Positions 46,217-54,323 of a stretch of DNA of 57,126 bases are shown here, piece after piece. Source of the DNA: Nocardia seriolae NBRC 15557 (GTDB lineage: Bacteria; Actinomycetota; Actinomycetes; Mycobacteriales; Mycobacteriaceae). Where the stretch lies: NCBI RefSeq assembly GCF_007990715.1, contig NZ_BJWY01000031.1:1-57126 (forward strand), read 5' to 3'. Position numbers and translations under genes: made by a program. The notes beneath the pieces are model-generated. The model was not told the origin of the DNA, searched no databases, and was given only the letters and a program-made list of their open reading frames with translations. Within the stretch, counting starts at the first letter, position 1. Each line of letters begins with the position of its first letter.

Positions 46217-46651
46217 TCAGTTGAAGTCGCAGCCCGGGTTCGAGGCGTCCTCGGCAAGCGGACTGCCCGCGGGCAGCACATACAACACGTCGAGAATCTG
46301 CGGTTCGCTGCCGAGATTCCGTTCGATATGAACATTGCCGGTTCCGGCCCGCTCTACGAACGCGGTACCCGGCCCACCGGTCTGATCCACCGCACAGGTC
46401 GAGTCATAGTGGGCGGTCTGCCCCTGCCGCACATACGCGTACAAGGCGCCGTCGTGATAGTGCCACCCCGTGGAACCCCCTGGCGCAATGGTGATCTCAC
46501 GCAGAATGTATTCGTTGCCGCCGATGGTGGTCTGCGACAGGATCACCGCGGTGATCCCGCTCGACGGCGTCGCATGTGCGGTCGCGGTGCACGCTCCCAC
46601 CAGCGCGACGGACGCCAAACCGGTCAGCACAGCTCGAAATCCGCGAGTCAC
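46217..46651 (-). CDS. Secreted cupin-domain protein
   Basis: A 144-residue protein starting at GTG 46651. The N-terminal ~27 residues are a signal peptide with a possible lipobox (SVALVGACT), so it may be a lipoprotein. The rest is a single cupin beta-barrel: motif 1 in GGSTGWHYHDGALYAYVRQG with the metal His pair, motif 2 around GNVHIERNLG. Two Cys in the mature part (STCAVD, NPGCDF) could form a disulfide. The ligand is unknown. It sits between the split Rpn gene (convergent) and a DUF1697 gene. Confidence 0.85.
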   Translation of the reverse strand: MTRGFRAVLTGLASVALVGACTATAHATPSSGITAVILSQTTIGGNEYILREITIAPGGSTGWHYHDGALYAYVRQGQTAHYDSTCAVDQTGGPGTAFVERAGTGNVHIERNLGSEPQILDVLYVLPAGSPLAEDASNPGCDFN

Positions 46652-46697
46652 GGGCTCACGCTAGCGCGGTGATTCCGACTCCGCAGAGCGAAATAGA

Positions 46698-47240
46698 TCA
46701 AGCATCCATCTTCTTCAGCACCTTCTGGACAGTGAGGAAGGTTCGGGTGGTGATGTCTTTGGCGAGGGTCTTTTCGACTACGGCCATGAAGTTGGTGGTG
46801 CTGGGGTTGGTGTTGTCGATTACCGAGAGGAGGGCCGCGGCTTCGGGGTCGAAGCGGATTATGCGGACGGTGCCGGTGTCGTCGGCGGGGAAATTCGGGA
46901 GGGAGTTGGGGGTCTCGCGGAGGAAGGTTACGACGAGGTAGGTCTCGCGGCAGTGGGTGAGGCCTGCGAAAGGGTCGGAGTCGACCAGGGTTTGGAGTTG
47001 GGAACGGGTGCGGATGAGGGTGCCGCCGGGGATGCCGAGTTCGGTGTTCAGCGCCTGCTGGATTTTGGATTCCAGGGCGGGGACGTTCGACTCGCGGGTT
47101 TGGAAGACGACGTTGCCGCTGGAGAGGAGGGTGCTCACCTTCTCGAAGCCGAGGCCCTCGAAGACGCCGCGGAGTTTTTCGCCGCGCATATTGGGGTTGG
47201 AGGGCATGATCCCGCGCAGGAAGGCGGCGTAGCTGTGCAT
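46698..47240 (-). CDS. DUF1697 protein
   Basis: A 180-residue cytoplasmic protein of the DUF1697 family, with the family-typical beginning YAAFLRGIMPSNPNMRGEKL, GFEKVSTLLSSGNVVFQT and the C-terminal STTNFMAVVEKTLAK (usual form: R..T.RNW.TV.KL). No catalytic function is established. Start ATG 47240, 32 bp from the stop of the hexapeptide transferase gene on the same strand. The base composition and synonymous codons (many T- and A-ending codons early in the gene) look slightly lower in GC than its neighbours. Confidence 0.9.
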   Translation of the reverse strand: MHSYAAFLRGIMPSNPNMRGEKLRGVFEGLGFEKVSTLLSSGNVVFQTRESNVPALESKIQQALNTELGIPGGTLIRTRSQLQTLVDSDPFAGLTHCRETYLVVTFLRETPNSLPNFPADDTGTVRIIRFDPEAAALLSVIDNTNPSTTNFMAVVEKTLAKDITTRTFLTVQKVLKKMDA

Positions 47241-47272
47241 GGGCTAGAAGCTACCTGCGCGGGGTGACGGAA

Positions 47273-48019
47273 TCAGGAGGCGGTGACGCCGTTCTTCTTG
47301 CGTTCGATGTCGGCGAGGGCGGCGGCTTGGGCGGCGCGCTTCTCGGCGGCGTCGTCCCAGGTGACCTTGCGGTTCTTGACGACCTTGGCGGGGGCGCCGA
47401 CGGCGATGGAGTAGTCGGGGATGTCGCCCTTGACCACCGCGTGGGCGCCCAGGACACAGCCGCGGCCGACCAGGGTGGAACGCAGCACGGTGACCTTGGC
47501 GGCGATCCAGGTGTCGGGGCCGATCCGGACCGGGGACTTCACGATGCCCTGATCCTTGATGGGCATATTGATGTCGTCGGTGACGTGGTCGAAGTCGCAG
47601 ATGTAGCACCAGTCGGCGACCAGGGTGGATTCGCCGATCTCGATATCGAGGTAGGTGTTGACGACATTGTCCTTGCCGAACACCACCTTGTCGCCGATGC
47701 GCAGCGAACCCTCGTGGCAGCGAATGGCATTGCCGTCGCCGATGTGCACCCAGCGGCCGATCTCGAGACGCCCGAGTTCGGGGGTGGCGTGGATTTCCAC
47801 ATTGCGGCCCAGGAACACCATGCCGCGCAACACCACGTGCGGGTTGGCCAGCTTGAACTTGGCCAGCCGGTAGTACCGGACCAGATACCAGGGCGTGTAC
47901 GCGCGGTTGGCGAGCACCCACTTGAGCGAGGCGGGGGTGAGGAAACGGGCCTGCTCCGGATCCCGGCGGCGCGAACCCCGCCAACGCGCGCTCAGCGGTG
48001 CGCCCCACATGCTCGTCAC
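47273..48019 (-). CDS. Hexapeptide-repeat acyltransferase (Rv3034c family)
   Basis: A 248-residue left-handed beta-helix transferase. Repeating hexapeptides (IGRWVHIGDGNAIR, LRIGDKVVFGKDNVV, VRIGPDTWIAAKVTVL, VGRGCVLGAHAVVKGD) and the terminal IAVGAPAKVVKNRK are typical of acetyltransferases using acetyl-CoA. GTG 48019 is preferred (GGGAG 6 nt upstream) over ATG 48010. By synteny with Rv3034c it may acylate the methylated glucan made by the operon at 41.6-45.2 kb; this is inference. Confidence 0.9.
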   Translation of the reverse strand: MTSMWGAPLSARWRGSRRRDPEQARFLTPASLKWVLANRAYTPWYLVRYYRLAKFKLANPHVVLRGMVFLGRNVEIHATPELGRLEIGRWVHIGDGNAIRCHEGSLRIGDKVVFGKDNVVNTYLDIEIGESTLVADWCYICDFDHVTDDINMPIKDQGIVKSPVRIGPDTWIAAKVTVLRSTLVGRGCVLGAHAVVKGDIPDYSIAVGAPAKVVKNRKVTWDDAAEKRAAQAAALADIERKKNGVTAS

Positions 48020-48158
48020 GTACTGCTCCCTGTGTTCACCGGTCGTTTCGATGAGGGTATCCGTCCCCTTCGCGGGGCGTGAAAGTAGGCTGTGCTCCGG
48101 CTGTAGCGGCCCGGGGTAAATCTACAGACTTCCGTACTGGCAGAAGGGACACCAGCAG

Positions 48159-49496
48159 GTGCGAAACGGCAGGCGGCAGACCGGACGTGAACGACGGACC
48201 CGGACCGGGGCCAAGGTGCTGGCCACCGCGGCGGCCGGGCTATTCACGCTCAGCGCGTGCACCTACGGCAGCACCAAGGTCGACGATATCGGCGTCGGGC
48301 CCGGCAAGGGCTGGCCGCTGGCCTTCCGCGACGCCCACAACAGCGGGTCCAGCCCGGTGACCGGATCGCGCAAGCTGGCGCTGAATTGGTCACGGCCGGT
48401 GGGCGGTCCGGTCGCGCAGCCGGTCATGGTGGGCGGCGACGGGCAGCTGTACGTCACCACCCGCACCGCCGCGTGCAACATTCTGTCGTTCCAGATGCCG
48501 ACCGGCCGCAAGCGCTTCTGCAATCCGCTGGGTCCCAGCGCCATCGACGGCGGCGCGGCGGTGGACGGCACCGGCAATATCTATGTCGGCGACGACGGCG
48601 CGGTGAACTCCTTCAATAATCTGGGTCAGCCGCGCTGGCGCACGCCCGCGGCGGGGACGCCGGTGTCGGTGCAGTTCACCGGCGACGGAAAGGTCCTGTC
48701 CGTGACGCAGTCCGGGCAGATCGACGTGCTCGCGCGGCAGACCGGCGAACGCGAGGTCCCCACCTTCCAGCTGCTCGGTGAACCGGATTTCCTGGCCAAT
48801 CCGTCGCTGAACCGCCCGCCGGACAGCCAGGGTCTGGAGGACTGCGCGACCGGCGGGCCGCAGTGCCCGGTCGCGAATGTGTCGGCGGTGGACCAGAAGT
48901 CGGGACGGTTCTACGCGACGCTGTGGAAGCCCGGCGACGGCACCGCGGCGCTGCTCGCACTCACCTACGACGGCAAGGTAGTCCGCGTCGACTGGGACGC
49001 GAAGATGCTCAACGAGGGCAGCGCCACCAGCCCGGCGCTCTCGGCGGACGGGAACACCGTCTACGTCGGCGACAATACGAACCGGCTGATCGCCGTGGAC
49101 GCCGCGACCGGGCGCACCAAATGGACGCAGGACCTCGGTTTCCCGGCGCGCGGCGGGATCTCGGTGGCCGACGGGCTGCTGGTGCCCGCGGGCGACGAGG
49201 GGCACCTGGTCGCGCTGCGCGACAAGGGCGACAGCGCCGAGATCGCCTGGGAGCGTAAGGATCTGGAGCTGCGGGGGCGGCCGGTGCAGACCGCGGGCGG
49301 CACCGGGTACACGGTCGCGCCGATCGGCGACAAGCTGACCCTGGTCACCTTCGACACCCGCACGGGCGCGACCGTGCAGTCCAATGAGCTGCCGGGCGCG
49401 GAGGGCACCACCGTCGGTACCGCGGTGGGCGACAAGGGCGAGGTCGTGGTGACCACCCGCATCGGCGAGCTGTTCGTCTTCAAGCCCGAGAAATAG
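48159..49496 (+). CDS. PQQ-like beta-propeller lipoprotein (Rv3035 family)
   Basis: A 445-residue lipoprotein with a basic start, hydrophobic core and lipobox FTLSAC. The mature part is a propeller of PQQ/BamB-type blades, with repeats such as GDGQLYVTT, GTGNIYVGDDG, ADGNTVYVGDNTNRLIAVD and DAATGRTKWTQDL. Cys residues in the middle (ACNILSF, RFCNPLG, DCATGGPQCPV) suggest disulfides. GTG 48159 follows AAGGG. Rv3035 is the syntenic relative. A structural or binding role outside the membrane is inferred; PQQ-dependent dehydrogenase activity is unlikely without the catalytic residues. Confidence 0.9.
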   Translation: MRNGRRQTGRERRTRTGAKVLATAAAGLFTLSACTYGSTKVDDIGVGPGKGWPLAFRDAHNSGSSPVTGSRKLALNWSRPVGGPVAQPVMVGGDGQLYVTTRTAACNILSFQMPTGRKRFCNPLGPSAIDGGAAVDGTGNIYVGDDGAVNSFNNLGQPRWRTPAAGTPVSVQFTGDGKVLSVTQSGQIDVLARQTGEREVPTFQLLGEPDFLANPSLNRPPDSQGLEDCATGGPQCPVANVSAVDQKSGRFYATLWKPGDGTAALLALTYDGKVVRVDWDAKMLNEGSATSPALSADGNTVYVGDNTNRLIAVDAATGRTKWTQDLGFPARGGISVADGLLVPAGDEGHLVALRDKGDSAEIAWERKDLELRGRPVQTAGGTGYTVAPIGDKLTLVTFDTRTGATVQSNELPGAEGTTVGTAVGDKGEVVVTTRIGELFVFKPEK

Positions 49497-49513
49497 CGGG
49501 CGCGATTTCACGC

Positions 49514-49534
49514 TTGACCTTGCCCCTGGGTCAA
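49514..49534 (+). promoter_or_regulatory. MerR-type operator/promoter
   Basis: TTGACC TTGCCCCTG GGTCAA, a perfect 6-bp dyad with a 9-bp spacer. The first arm doubles as a -35 element, as in MerR-family promoters with long spacers. It lies 67 bp upstream of the strong SD and start of the truncated ABC ATPase. No merR gene is adjacent. Confidence 0.7.
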
Positions 49535-49601
49535 CCCTCCATCCTGATTTCGGGAGCCTTCCTCATGGCGAGGAACGGCTCTTCCAGGAGGGAGGCGAAT
49601 C

Positions 49602-49685
49602 ATGACGACCGCATCGATTCCCGCCGCGGCGATCCGCGTGCGCGGTCTCGAGAAGTCCTACGGGAAGCTCGCGGTGCTGCGCGGA
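49602..49685 (+). pseudogene. N-terminal fragment of an ABC transporter ATPase
   Basis: The ATG at 49602 is preceded by a strong SD (AGGAGGGAGG) and starts a typical DrrA-like N-terminus, AIRVRGLEKSYGKLAVLRG. After 28 codons the homology stops before the Walker A motif. The same strand then runs antisense into a winged-helix fragment at 49689. The rest of the ATPase and any permease are missing, so this is a deletion remnant. Confidence 0.8.
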
Positions 49686-49688
49686 CGG

Positions 49689-49957
49689 TCAACGCAGAGT
49701 TTGCGCGAAGGCGTCGACATTGGCCGATACGCGCCGCAGGAGATCCAGCAGCGTGCGGTAGTCGTCGGCGCTGAGGCCCTCGGTGGCGGCGGTGCGTTGA
49801 ATCTGGATGCGCGCGAACAGTTTCGCGTGCGCGTCGATGCCCGCCGGGGTGAGCGCGTACCGGCTCGCCGCGTCCTCGACGATCCAGCCGCGATCGAGCA
49901 GCGCGCCGACATACGGTACCGAATCAGTCCAGCGGAACCCGATCAGTCCGGCCGCAC
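49689..49957 (-). pseudogene. C-terminal fragment of a MarR-like winged-helix protein
   Basis: A minus-strand frame with no start codon reads VPYVGALLDRGWIVEDAASR, then YALTPAGIDAHAKLFARI and LSADDYRTLLDLLRRVSANV, stopping at 49689-49691. The pattern (wing, LTPAG, helical tail) is that of a MarR-type C-terminus. Its 5' end overlaps by ~15 nt the stop region of the next fragment in a different frame. Confidence 0.6.
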
Positions 49958-50131
49958 CGAATCGAGTACCTGCACGGCACGTTCGAGCATGCCCATCAGC
50001 GCTTCGCGCTCGGCGTCGGTGAATTCGGCGGCGAGGGCGCGTTCCACCGGGACCGCCCGTTTGTCGGCGGCGTGCATGACCTTTCGACCGGCGTCGGTGA
50101 GCCGGGCCTCGAGGACATTGCGGTGCCAGGC
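49943..50131 (-). pseudogene. C-terminal fragment of a MarR-family regulator
   Basis: About 60 codons reading VLEARLTDAGRKVMHAADKR, then LAAEFTDAEREALMGMLERA and ending DSVRPD. The recognition helix and wing are missing; upstream, the frame becomes antisense to the NHL/SMP-30 gene. No usable start in the fragment itself. Confidence 0.6.
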
Positions 50132-50140
50132 GTGCGGGGT

Positions 50141-50890
50141 GCGTATGAACTGCCCGACCGCGCGTATCCGGAGAGCATCGCCGTCGATCCGCGCACCGGG
50201 GACATCTACGCGAGCTCGTTCCGCACCGGCACGGTGTATCGGGGCAGGCCCGGCACCACCGCGGCGGAGACCTTTCTCCCGGCCGGTGCGGACGGCCGCA
50301 CGACGGCCAACGGGGTGAAGGTCGACGCGAACGGCCGACTCTGGGTCATCGACCACGTGCGCAACGTGGTCTACCGCGTCGGAGCGGAGCAGCTCGCCGA
50401 CGCCCTGGCCCACGGCGGACAGGGAGGCACCCTGCGGGACTACGCCGACCTCAGCGCGACGAAGGATCCGGCCGCACGGAACCCCATGACCCTCAACGGG
50501 ATTGCCGCCGATGACGCGGGCGAGTACCTGATCGTGGCCGACATGACCGACGGCGACCTGTACCGGGTCACGACCGAACCGCAGCCGGTCGTACACCGTG
50601 TCACGCTCACCGGCGGAGACGCACTCGACGCCGACGGACTCGAACTGCACGCGGACACGCTCTGGGTGGTCCACAACAAGGGCAATGCCGTCTCCCGCTG
50701 GCAGCTCACCGCCGACGGCACGAAAGCCGAACCCCGCCACCGCGTCACGGACCCCGCCCTCGACATCCCCACCGCGATCGCGCACACCGGCGACCGGGCA
50801 CTGATCACGGTCTCCCAATTCGACAAGAACGGCCCCTACGGCACCGGCACCCCCGCCGGCTTCCGCATCGTCGAGATCTCCCAGCTCTGA
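50141..50890 (+). pseudogene. N-terminally truncated SMP-30/NHL-like lactonase or propeller
   Basis: A propeller protein that starts abruptly at AYELPDRAYPESIAVDPRTG, then GDIYASSFRTGTVYRG, GRLWVIDHVRNVVYRV and DADGLELHADTLWVVHNKGN. Related proteins are secreted with an N-terminal signal peptide and first blade; here that part is replaced by the MarR fragment, the junction lying near 50131-50141. GTG 50072 could start a longer frame but lies inside the antisense MarR piece. The 3' end is intact and the next gene has its own SD (AAGGAG). Confidence 0.7.
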
Positions 50891-50901
50891 AGGAGCACCC
50901 C

Positions 50902-51293
50902 ATGACCGTCATCCCCGCGAAGTACACCGACCTGCTCACCCGCCCGCTCTTCGGCCACCTCGCTACCCTGAATCCCGATGGGACCCCGCAGGTCACCCCG
51001 ATCTGGCAGATCTGGGACGGCGAATTCCTCCGCTTCACCACGACCACCACCCGAGCCAAGCACCGCAACACTTCTCATGACCCCCACGTGGCGGTGAGCA
51101 TCAACGACCCGGAGTCTCCCTACCGCTACCTCGAGGTCCGCGGCGTCATCGAACGCATCGACACGACCCGGAGGGCGAGTTCTTCGATGTCCTGGCCCAG
51201 CGCTACGGCCTGCCCTACACCGAACCGGTCGGCGATCACCCCGACCGCGGCGTCCTGGTCATGCGCCCCACCCACGCCACCTACCAGGGTTGA
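50902..51293 (+). pseudogene. PPOX-class F420-dependent protein with frameshift
   Basis: ATG 50902 starts a typical member of the class: LLTRPLFGHLATLNPDGTPQ, then TPIWQIWDGEFLRFTTT, RAKHRNTSHDPHVAVSI and YRYLEVRGVIERID. Near 51165-51168 the frame shifts; the expected C-terminus (PEGEFFDVLAQRYGLPYTEP, DRGVLVMRPTHATYQG) continues in the next frame to TGA 51291-51293. One missing base, for example G in ACGACCC, restores the family sequence. The rest is fully typical, so the lesion is recent or an error. Confidence 0.85.
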
Positions 51294-51312
51294 ACCGACC
51301 AGAGCCGGGCGG

Positions 51313-52476
51313 TCAGGGCGTAGCGCAGAGGAAAACCGTTGCCGTGCTGCCGATTCGGGTGACAACCAGCGTATGAGGTTGGGAGCCGCGCGGTTTGAGG
51401 CGTTTGCGGAGCGCGTCCGGATCGATGTCCACGCCGCGCGCCAGGAGCTCCAGGGGGCCGCAGTCGCGCCGATGCAATTCGGCGCGCAGCGGCTTCTCCC
51501 GGAACTCCATCCGGTCGAGGACGCGGAAACCGCGCACCCCCTCGGGCAACTGATCGCCGGTGAGGTAGGCGATGCGCGGATCCAACTGCCACAGACCGTG
51601 TTTCGCGGCGTAGTGACGAACCAGACCCGCGCGCACGACCGCGCCATCGGGGTCGATGATCCACTCCCCCGGCTCACGCTCGGGGATGTGGTCGGGATCG
51701 GCATCGGTGAGCGTCCAGGGATCGGCCGCCGACGACAGGACGGTGGCCCGGCGAGTGACACCGGACTCCGCCAACCCCGATGACCACAGGCAGGCTTCGC
51801 GCACCGCACCGTCCAGCGAGACGACCTCGATCTCCCCCGCCCACCCGAGCCTGTCGAAATCCAGTCCGGGAGCGCACTTCACGGCGAGATCCCGCCCGGC
51901 GTACGCGCTCAGCAGGTCCGGCAGCGGCGGTTGCAGTTTCGCCGGATCATGTGTGCGGCGTCCGTCGGCCCGGCGCGCGGGATCGGCGATCACGACGTCC
52001 GCGATGCTGCACGGAACGAGGGCATCGGCCTTGGCCAGCAGCACATTTCGCGATCGAGCGAGATTGCGGGCGGCCATGGCCAGGCGGACCGGGTCGAGGT
52101 CGCTGCCGATGACGGCGGGGCAGGTTTCGGCGAGGGCGGACAGCTCCGCGCCGATGGAGCAGGTGACGTCGTGGACGGCGCGGCCCGTGAGGCGCTGGGC
52201 GCGGTGGCGGGCGACGGCCGACGGGGTCGCCTGCTGGAGGGCGTCGTCGGTGAAGAACCAGTCCTGTGCGCCATCGAGTTTGGCGGTGGCGCGGCGGCGG
52301 AGGCGGACCGTTTCGACCAGGGCCGGGGCGTGGTCGCCGTGGGTGCGGCGCAGTCGCTCGAGGTCCTTGAGGAGGGTGGCGGGTGTGAGGGCGAAATCGC
52401 CCACCTGCGCCAGGGCGGCCGCGCCGGCGGCACTGGCGAGGTAGGCGATGTCGTCGTGAGAGAAGGTGTAGGCCAC
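51313..52476 (-). CDS. SAM methyltransferase with THUMP-like C-terminus (Rv3037c family)
   Basis: A 387-residue protein. The central class I methyltransferase fold shows VHDVTCSIGAELSALAE (motif I), VIGSDLDPVRLAMAARNL and VVIADPARRADGRRT (NPPY-like position reading DPAR). The N-terminal helical part (DDALQQATPSAVARHRAQRL) and the C-terminal THUMP-like segment (GPLELLARGVDIDPDALRKR) match the Rv3037c family. GTG 52476 gives the usual length; the longer frame to 52692 runs into the preceding gene. The nucleic-acid target is not established. Confidence 0.88.
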   Translation of the reverse strand: MAYTFSHDDIAYLASAAGAAALAQVGDFALTPATLLKDLERLRRTHGDHAPALVETVRLRRRATAKLDGAQDWFFTDDALQQATPSAVARHRAQRLTGRAVHDVTCSIGAELSALAETCPAVIGSDLDPVRLAMAARNLARSRNVLLAKADALVPCSIADVVIADPARRADGRRTHDPAKLQPPLPDLLSAYAGRDLAVKCAPGLDFDRLGWAGEIEVVSLDGAVREACLWSSGLAESGVTRRATVLSSAADPWTLTDADPDHIPEREPGEWIIDPDGAVVRAGLVRHYAAKHGLWQLDPRIAYLTGDQLPEGVRGFRVLDRMEFREKPLRAELHRRDCGPLELLARGVDIDPDALRKRLKPRGSQPHTLVVTRIGSTATVFLCATP

Positions 52477-52496
52477 GGGGATTCGTGGGGGTGGGC

Positions 52497-53474
52497 CTAC
52501 TTGGCGGCGATGCCGGGCTTCACGCCGGTGATCATGGCGTTGTAGAAGAACTGGCGGGGCACCACGTGGCGCAGCACCTTCTCGTCGAGGGCGGAGAAGG
52601 CGAGCCAGGCCTTGTACTGGGCCATGCGGTAGCGCCAGGTCAGCTTCTCGTCGGGGACGGCGGCCTCGAAGGTGCGCACCGGCCAGCCCCACAGGGCGGC
52701 GGCGAATTCCTCGGTCTTGGCCAGCACGTCGACCGCACCGGCGCTGGTGGCCATGCGCTCCAGGTCGGCCGGGTCGAAGGTGTGCAGGTCGACGACGGCC
52801 TCGAGGGCGGCGGCGCGGGAGGACTCGTCGAGCTCCTCCTGCGGGCGACGCCAGTCGGAGAGGAACGGCAGCTTGGTGACGTTGGTGGTGATCTTCCAGG
52901 TGAGCTGCCCCAGCTTGCGCGCGTACAGGTTGCCGATGGTGGTCGGCTCACCCGCGAACACGAAGCGCCCGCCCGGCTTGAGCACCCGCAGGCATTCCTT
53001 GAGCGCCAGCTCCACATCGGGGATGTGGTGCAGCACGGCGTGGCCGACGACCAGGTCGAAGGTGTCGTCCTCGTACGGGATGGTCTCGGCGTCGGCGACC
53101 CGGCCGTCCACGTCCAGGCCCAGGTTCTGACCGTTGCGGGTGGCGACCTTGACCATGCCCGGCGACAGGTCGGTGACCGAACCGCGCTTGGCCACCCCCG
53201 CCTGCATCAGGTTCAGCAGGAAGAAGCCGGTGCCGCAGCCGAGTTCGAGGGCCCGGTCGTAGGGCACCTCGGAGGCGGGGGCGACGGCGTCGAAACGACC
53301 GCGCGCGTATTCGATGCAGCGCTCGTCGTAGGAGATCGACCACTTGTCGTCGTAGGTCTCGGCCTCCCAGTCGTGGTACAGCACCTGGGCCAGCTTGTTG
53401 TCGCTATATGCGGCCTGGACCTCCGCCTCGGTGGCGTGCGGGTTCGGCGCGGGGTCTTCAGGACCAACTGTCAT
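52497..53474 (-). CDS. Class I SAM methyltransferase (Rv3038c family)
   Basis: A 325-residue methyltransferase from ATG 53474. Motif I is ALELGCGTGFFLLNLM, followed by GSVTDLSPGMVKVA, then DLVVGHAVLHHIPDVE and CLRVLKPGGRFVFAGEP, a standard Methyltransf_11 series. The C-terminal ~110 residues are family-specific. It lies 20 bp upstream of the THUMP-like methyltransferase and 47 bp from echA17, all on the same strand, as in M. tuberculosis Rv3039c-Rv3037c. Substrate unknown; a lipid or quinone-like methyl acceptor is possible. Confidence 0.92.
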   Translation of the reverse strand: MTVGPEDPAPNPHATEAEVQAAYSDNKLAQVLYHDWEAETYDDKWSISYDERCIEYARGRFDAVAPASEVPYDRALELGCGTGFFLLNLMQAGVAKRGSVTDLSPGMVKVATRNGQNLGLDVDGRVADAETIPYEDDTFDLVVGHAVLHHIPDVELALKECLRVLKPGGRFVFAGEPTTIGNLYARKLGQLTWKITTNVTKLPFLSDWRRPQEELDESSRAAALEAVVDLHTFDPADLERMATSAGAVDVLAKTEEFAAALWGWPVRTFEAAVPDEKLTWRYRMAQYKAWLAFSALDEKVLRHVVPRQFFYNAMITGVKPGIAAK

Positions 53475-53521
53475 GCAGGGCAGCCTAATGAATACCCCGG
53501 TGAACGGTGTTATCGGGCCGC

Positions 53522-54289
53522 TTAACGGCCGGTGAACCGGGCCGCTTCCGGACCGTCGACCAAATAGGAACGTGTTCCAACCTGCTGATCTTCGGTGCCG
53601 AACAGCTCGGCCCACTCGCGGCGGGCGCGATCGTGGCCGTGCGTGCCCGCCTCGAACACCCGCTTGGCGGCCGCCAGAGCCAGCCGCGGGCCGCCGGTGA
53701 ACTGCTCGGCCCAGCGCAGGGCGGCGGCGAAGACATCGTCGGGGGCGACGACCTCGTCGACCAGACCGAGCGCGGCGGCCTCCTTCGGATCCACGAAGCG
53801 GCCGCTGTAGACCAGATCCTTGGCGTGCGACGGGCCGATCAGCAGGCTCAGGCGGCGGATCCCGGCCAGCGGAATCAGACCGGCCTTGATCTGAGTCAGG
53901 CCGAGTTTCACATTGTCGCCGATGACGCGGCGGTCGGCGGCCAGCGCCAGTTCGAGGCCCGCGCCCAGGGCGTATCCGCTGATGGCGGCGACGGTCGGCT
54001 GGGGCAGCCGGGCCAGGCAGTTCAATGCCGACTGGAAATCCGCGACCATGGCCTGCGCCTGCTCGGGGGTGAACTTCGCCAGCTCGGCCATTTCGTCACC
54101 GGCGGAGAAAACCCGCTCGTCGCCGTAGACCACCACGGCGGAGATTCCGGGATCCGCGGCGATCTCCTCGGCCGCACCCGCTACCTCCAACGCCACCTGG
54201 AGATCGATCAGATTCAGCGGCGGGCGCGCGATGCGCAGGACGGCAATCCCCTGCGCCACACCCCGGTCCACGGTCACGAATTCGGCCAC
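53522..54289 (-). CDS. echA17: Enoyl-CoA hydratase/isomerase family protein (EchA17-like)
   Basis: A 255-residue crotonase-fold protein. The oxyanion-hole regions are VFSAGDEMAEL and AAISGYALGAGLELALAAD; the first catalytic Glu is kept (GLELAL), while the second position reads LGLTQIKAGLIP, with Gln where hydratases usually have Glu. It may therefore be an isomerase or another crotonase activity rather than a classical hydratase. Position next to Rv3038c-like methyltransferase and NUDIX genes matches echA17 of M. tuberculosis. ATG 54289. Confidence 0.9.
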   Translation of the reverse strand: MAEFVTVDRGVAQGIAVLRIARPPLNLIDLQVALEVAGAAEEIAADPGISAVVVYGDERVFSAGDEMAELAKFTPEQAQAMVADFQSALNCLARLPQPTVAAISGYALGAGLELALAADRRVIGDNVKLGLTQIKAGLIPLAGIRRLSLLIGPSHAKDLVYSGRFVDPKEAAALGLVDEVVAPDDVFAAALRWAEQFTGGPRLALAAAKRVFEAGTHGHDRARREWAELFGTEDQQVGTRSYLVDGPEAARFTGR

Positions 54290-54323
54290 AGCCGATCACC
54301 CTAGCCGGGGTATCGAACTCGGC

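Noticed and set aside
49600..50140. Insertion sequence at the fragment block
   Set aside because: No transposase frame, terminal inverted repeats or target duplications were visible; the junctions look like simple deletions.
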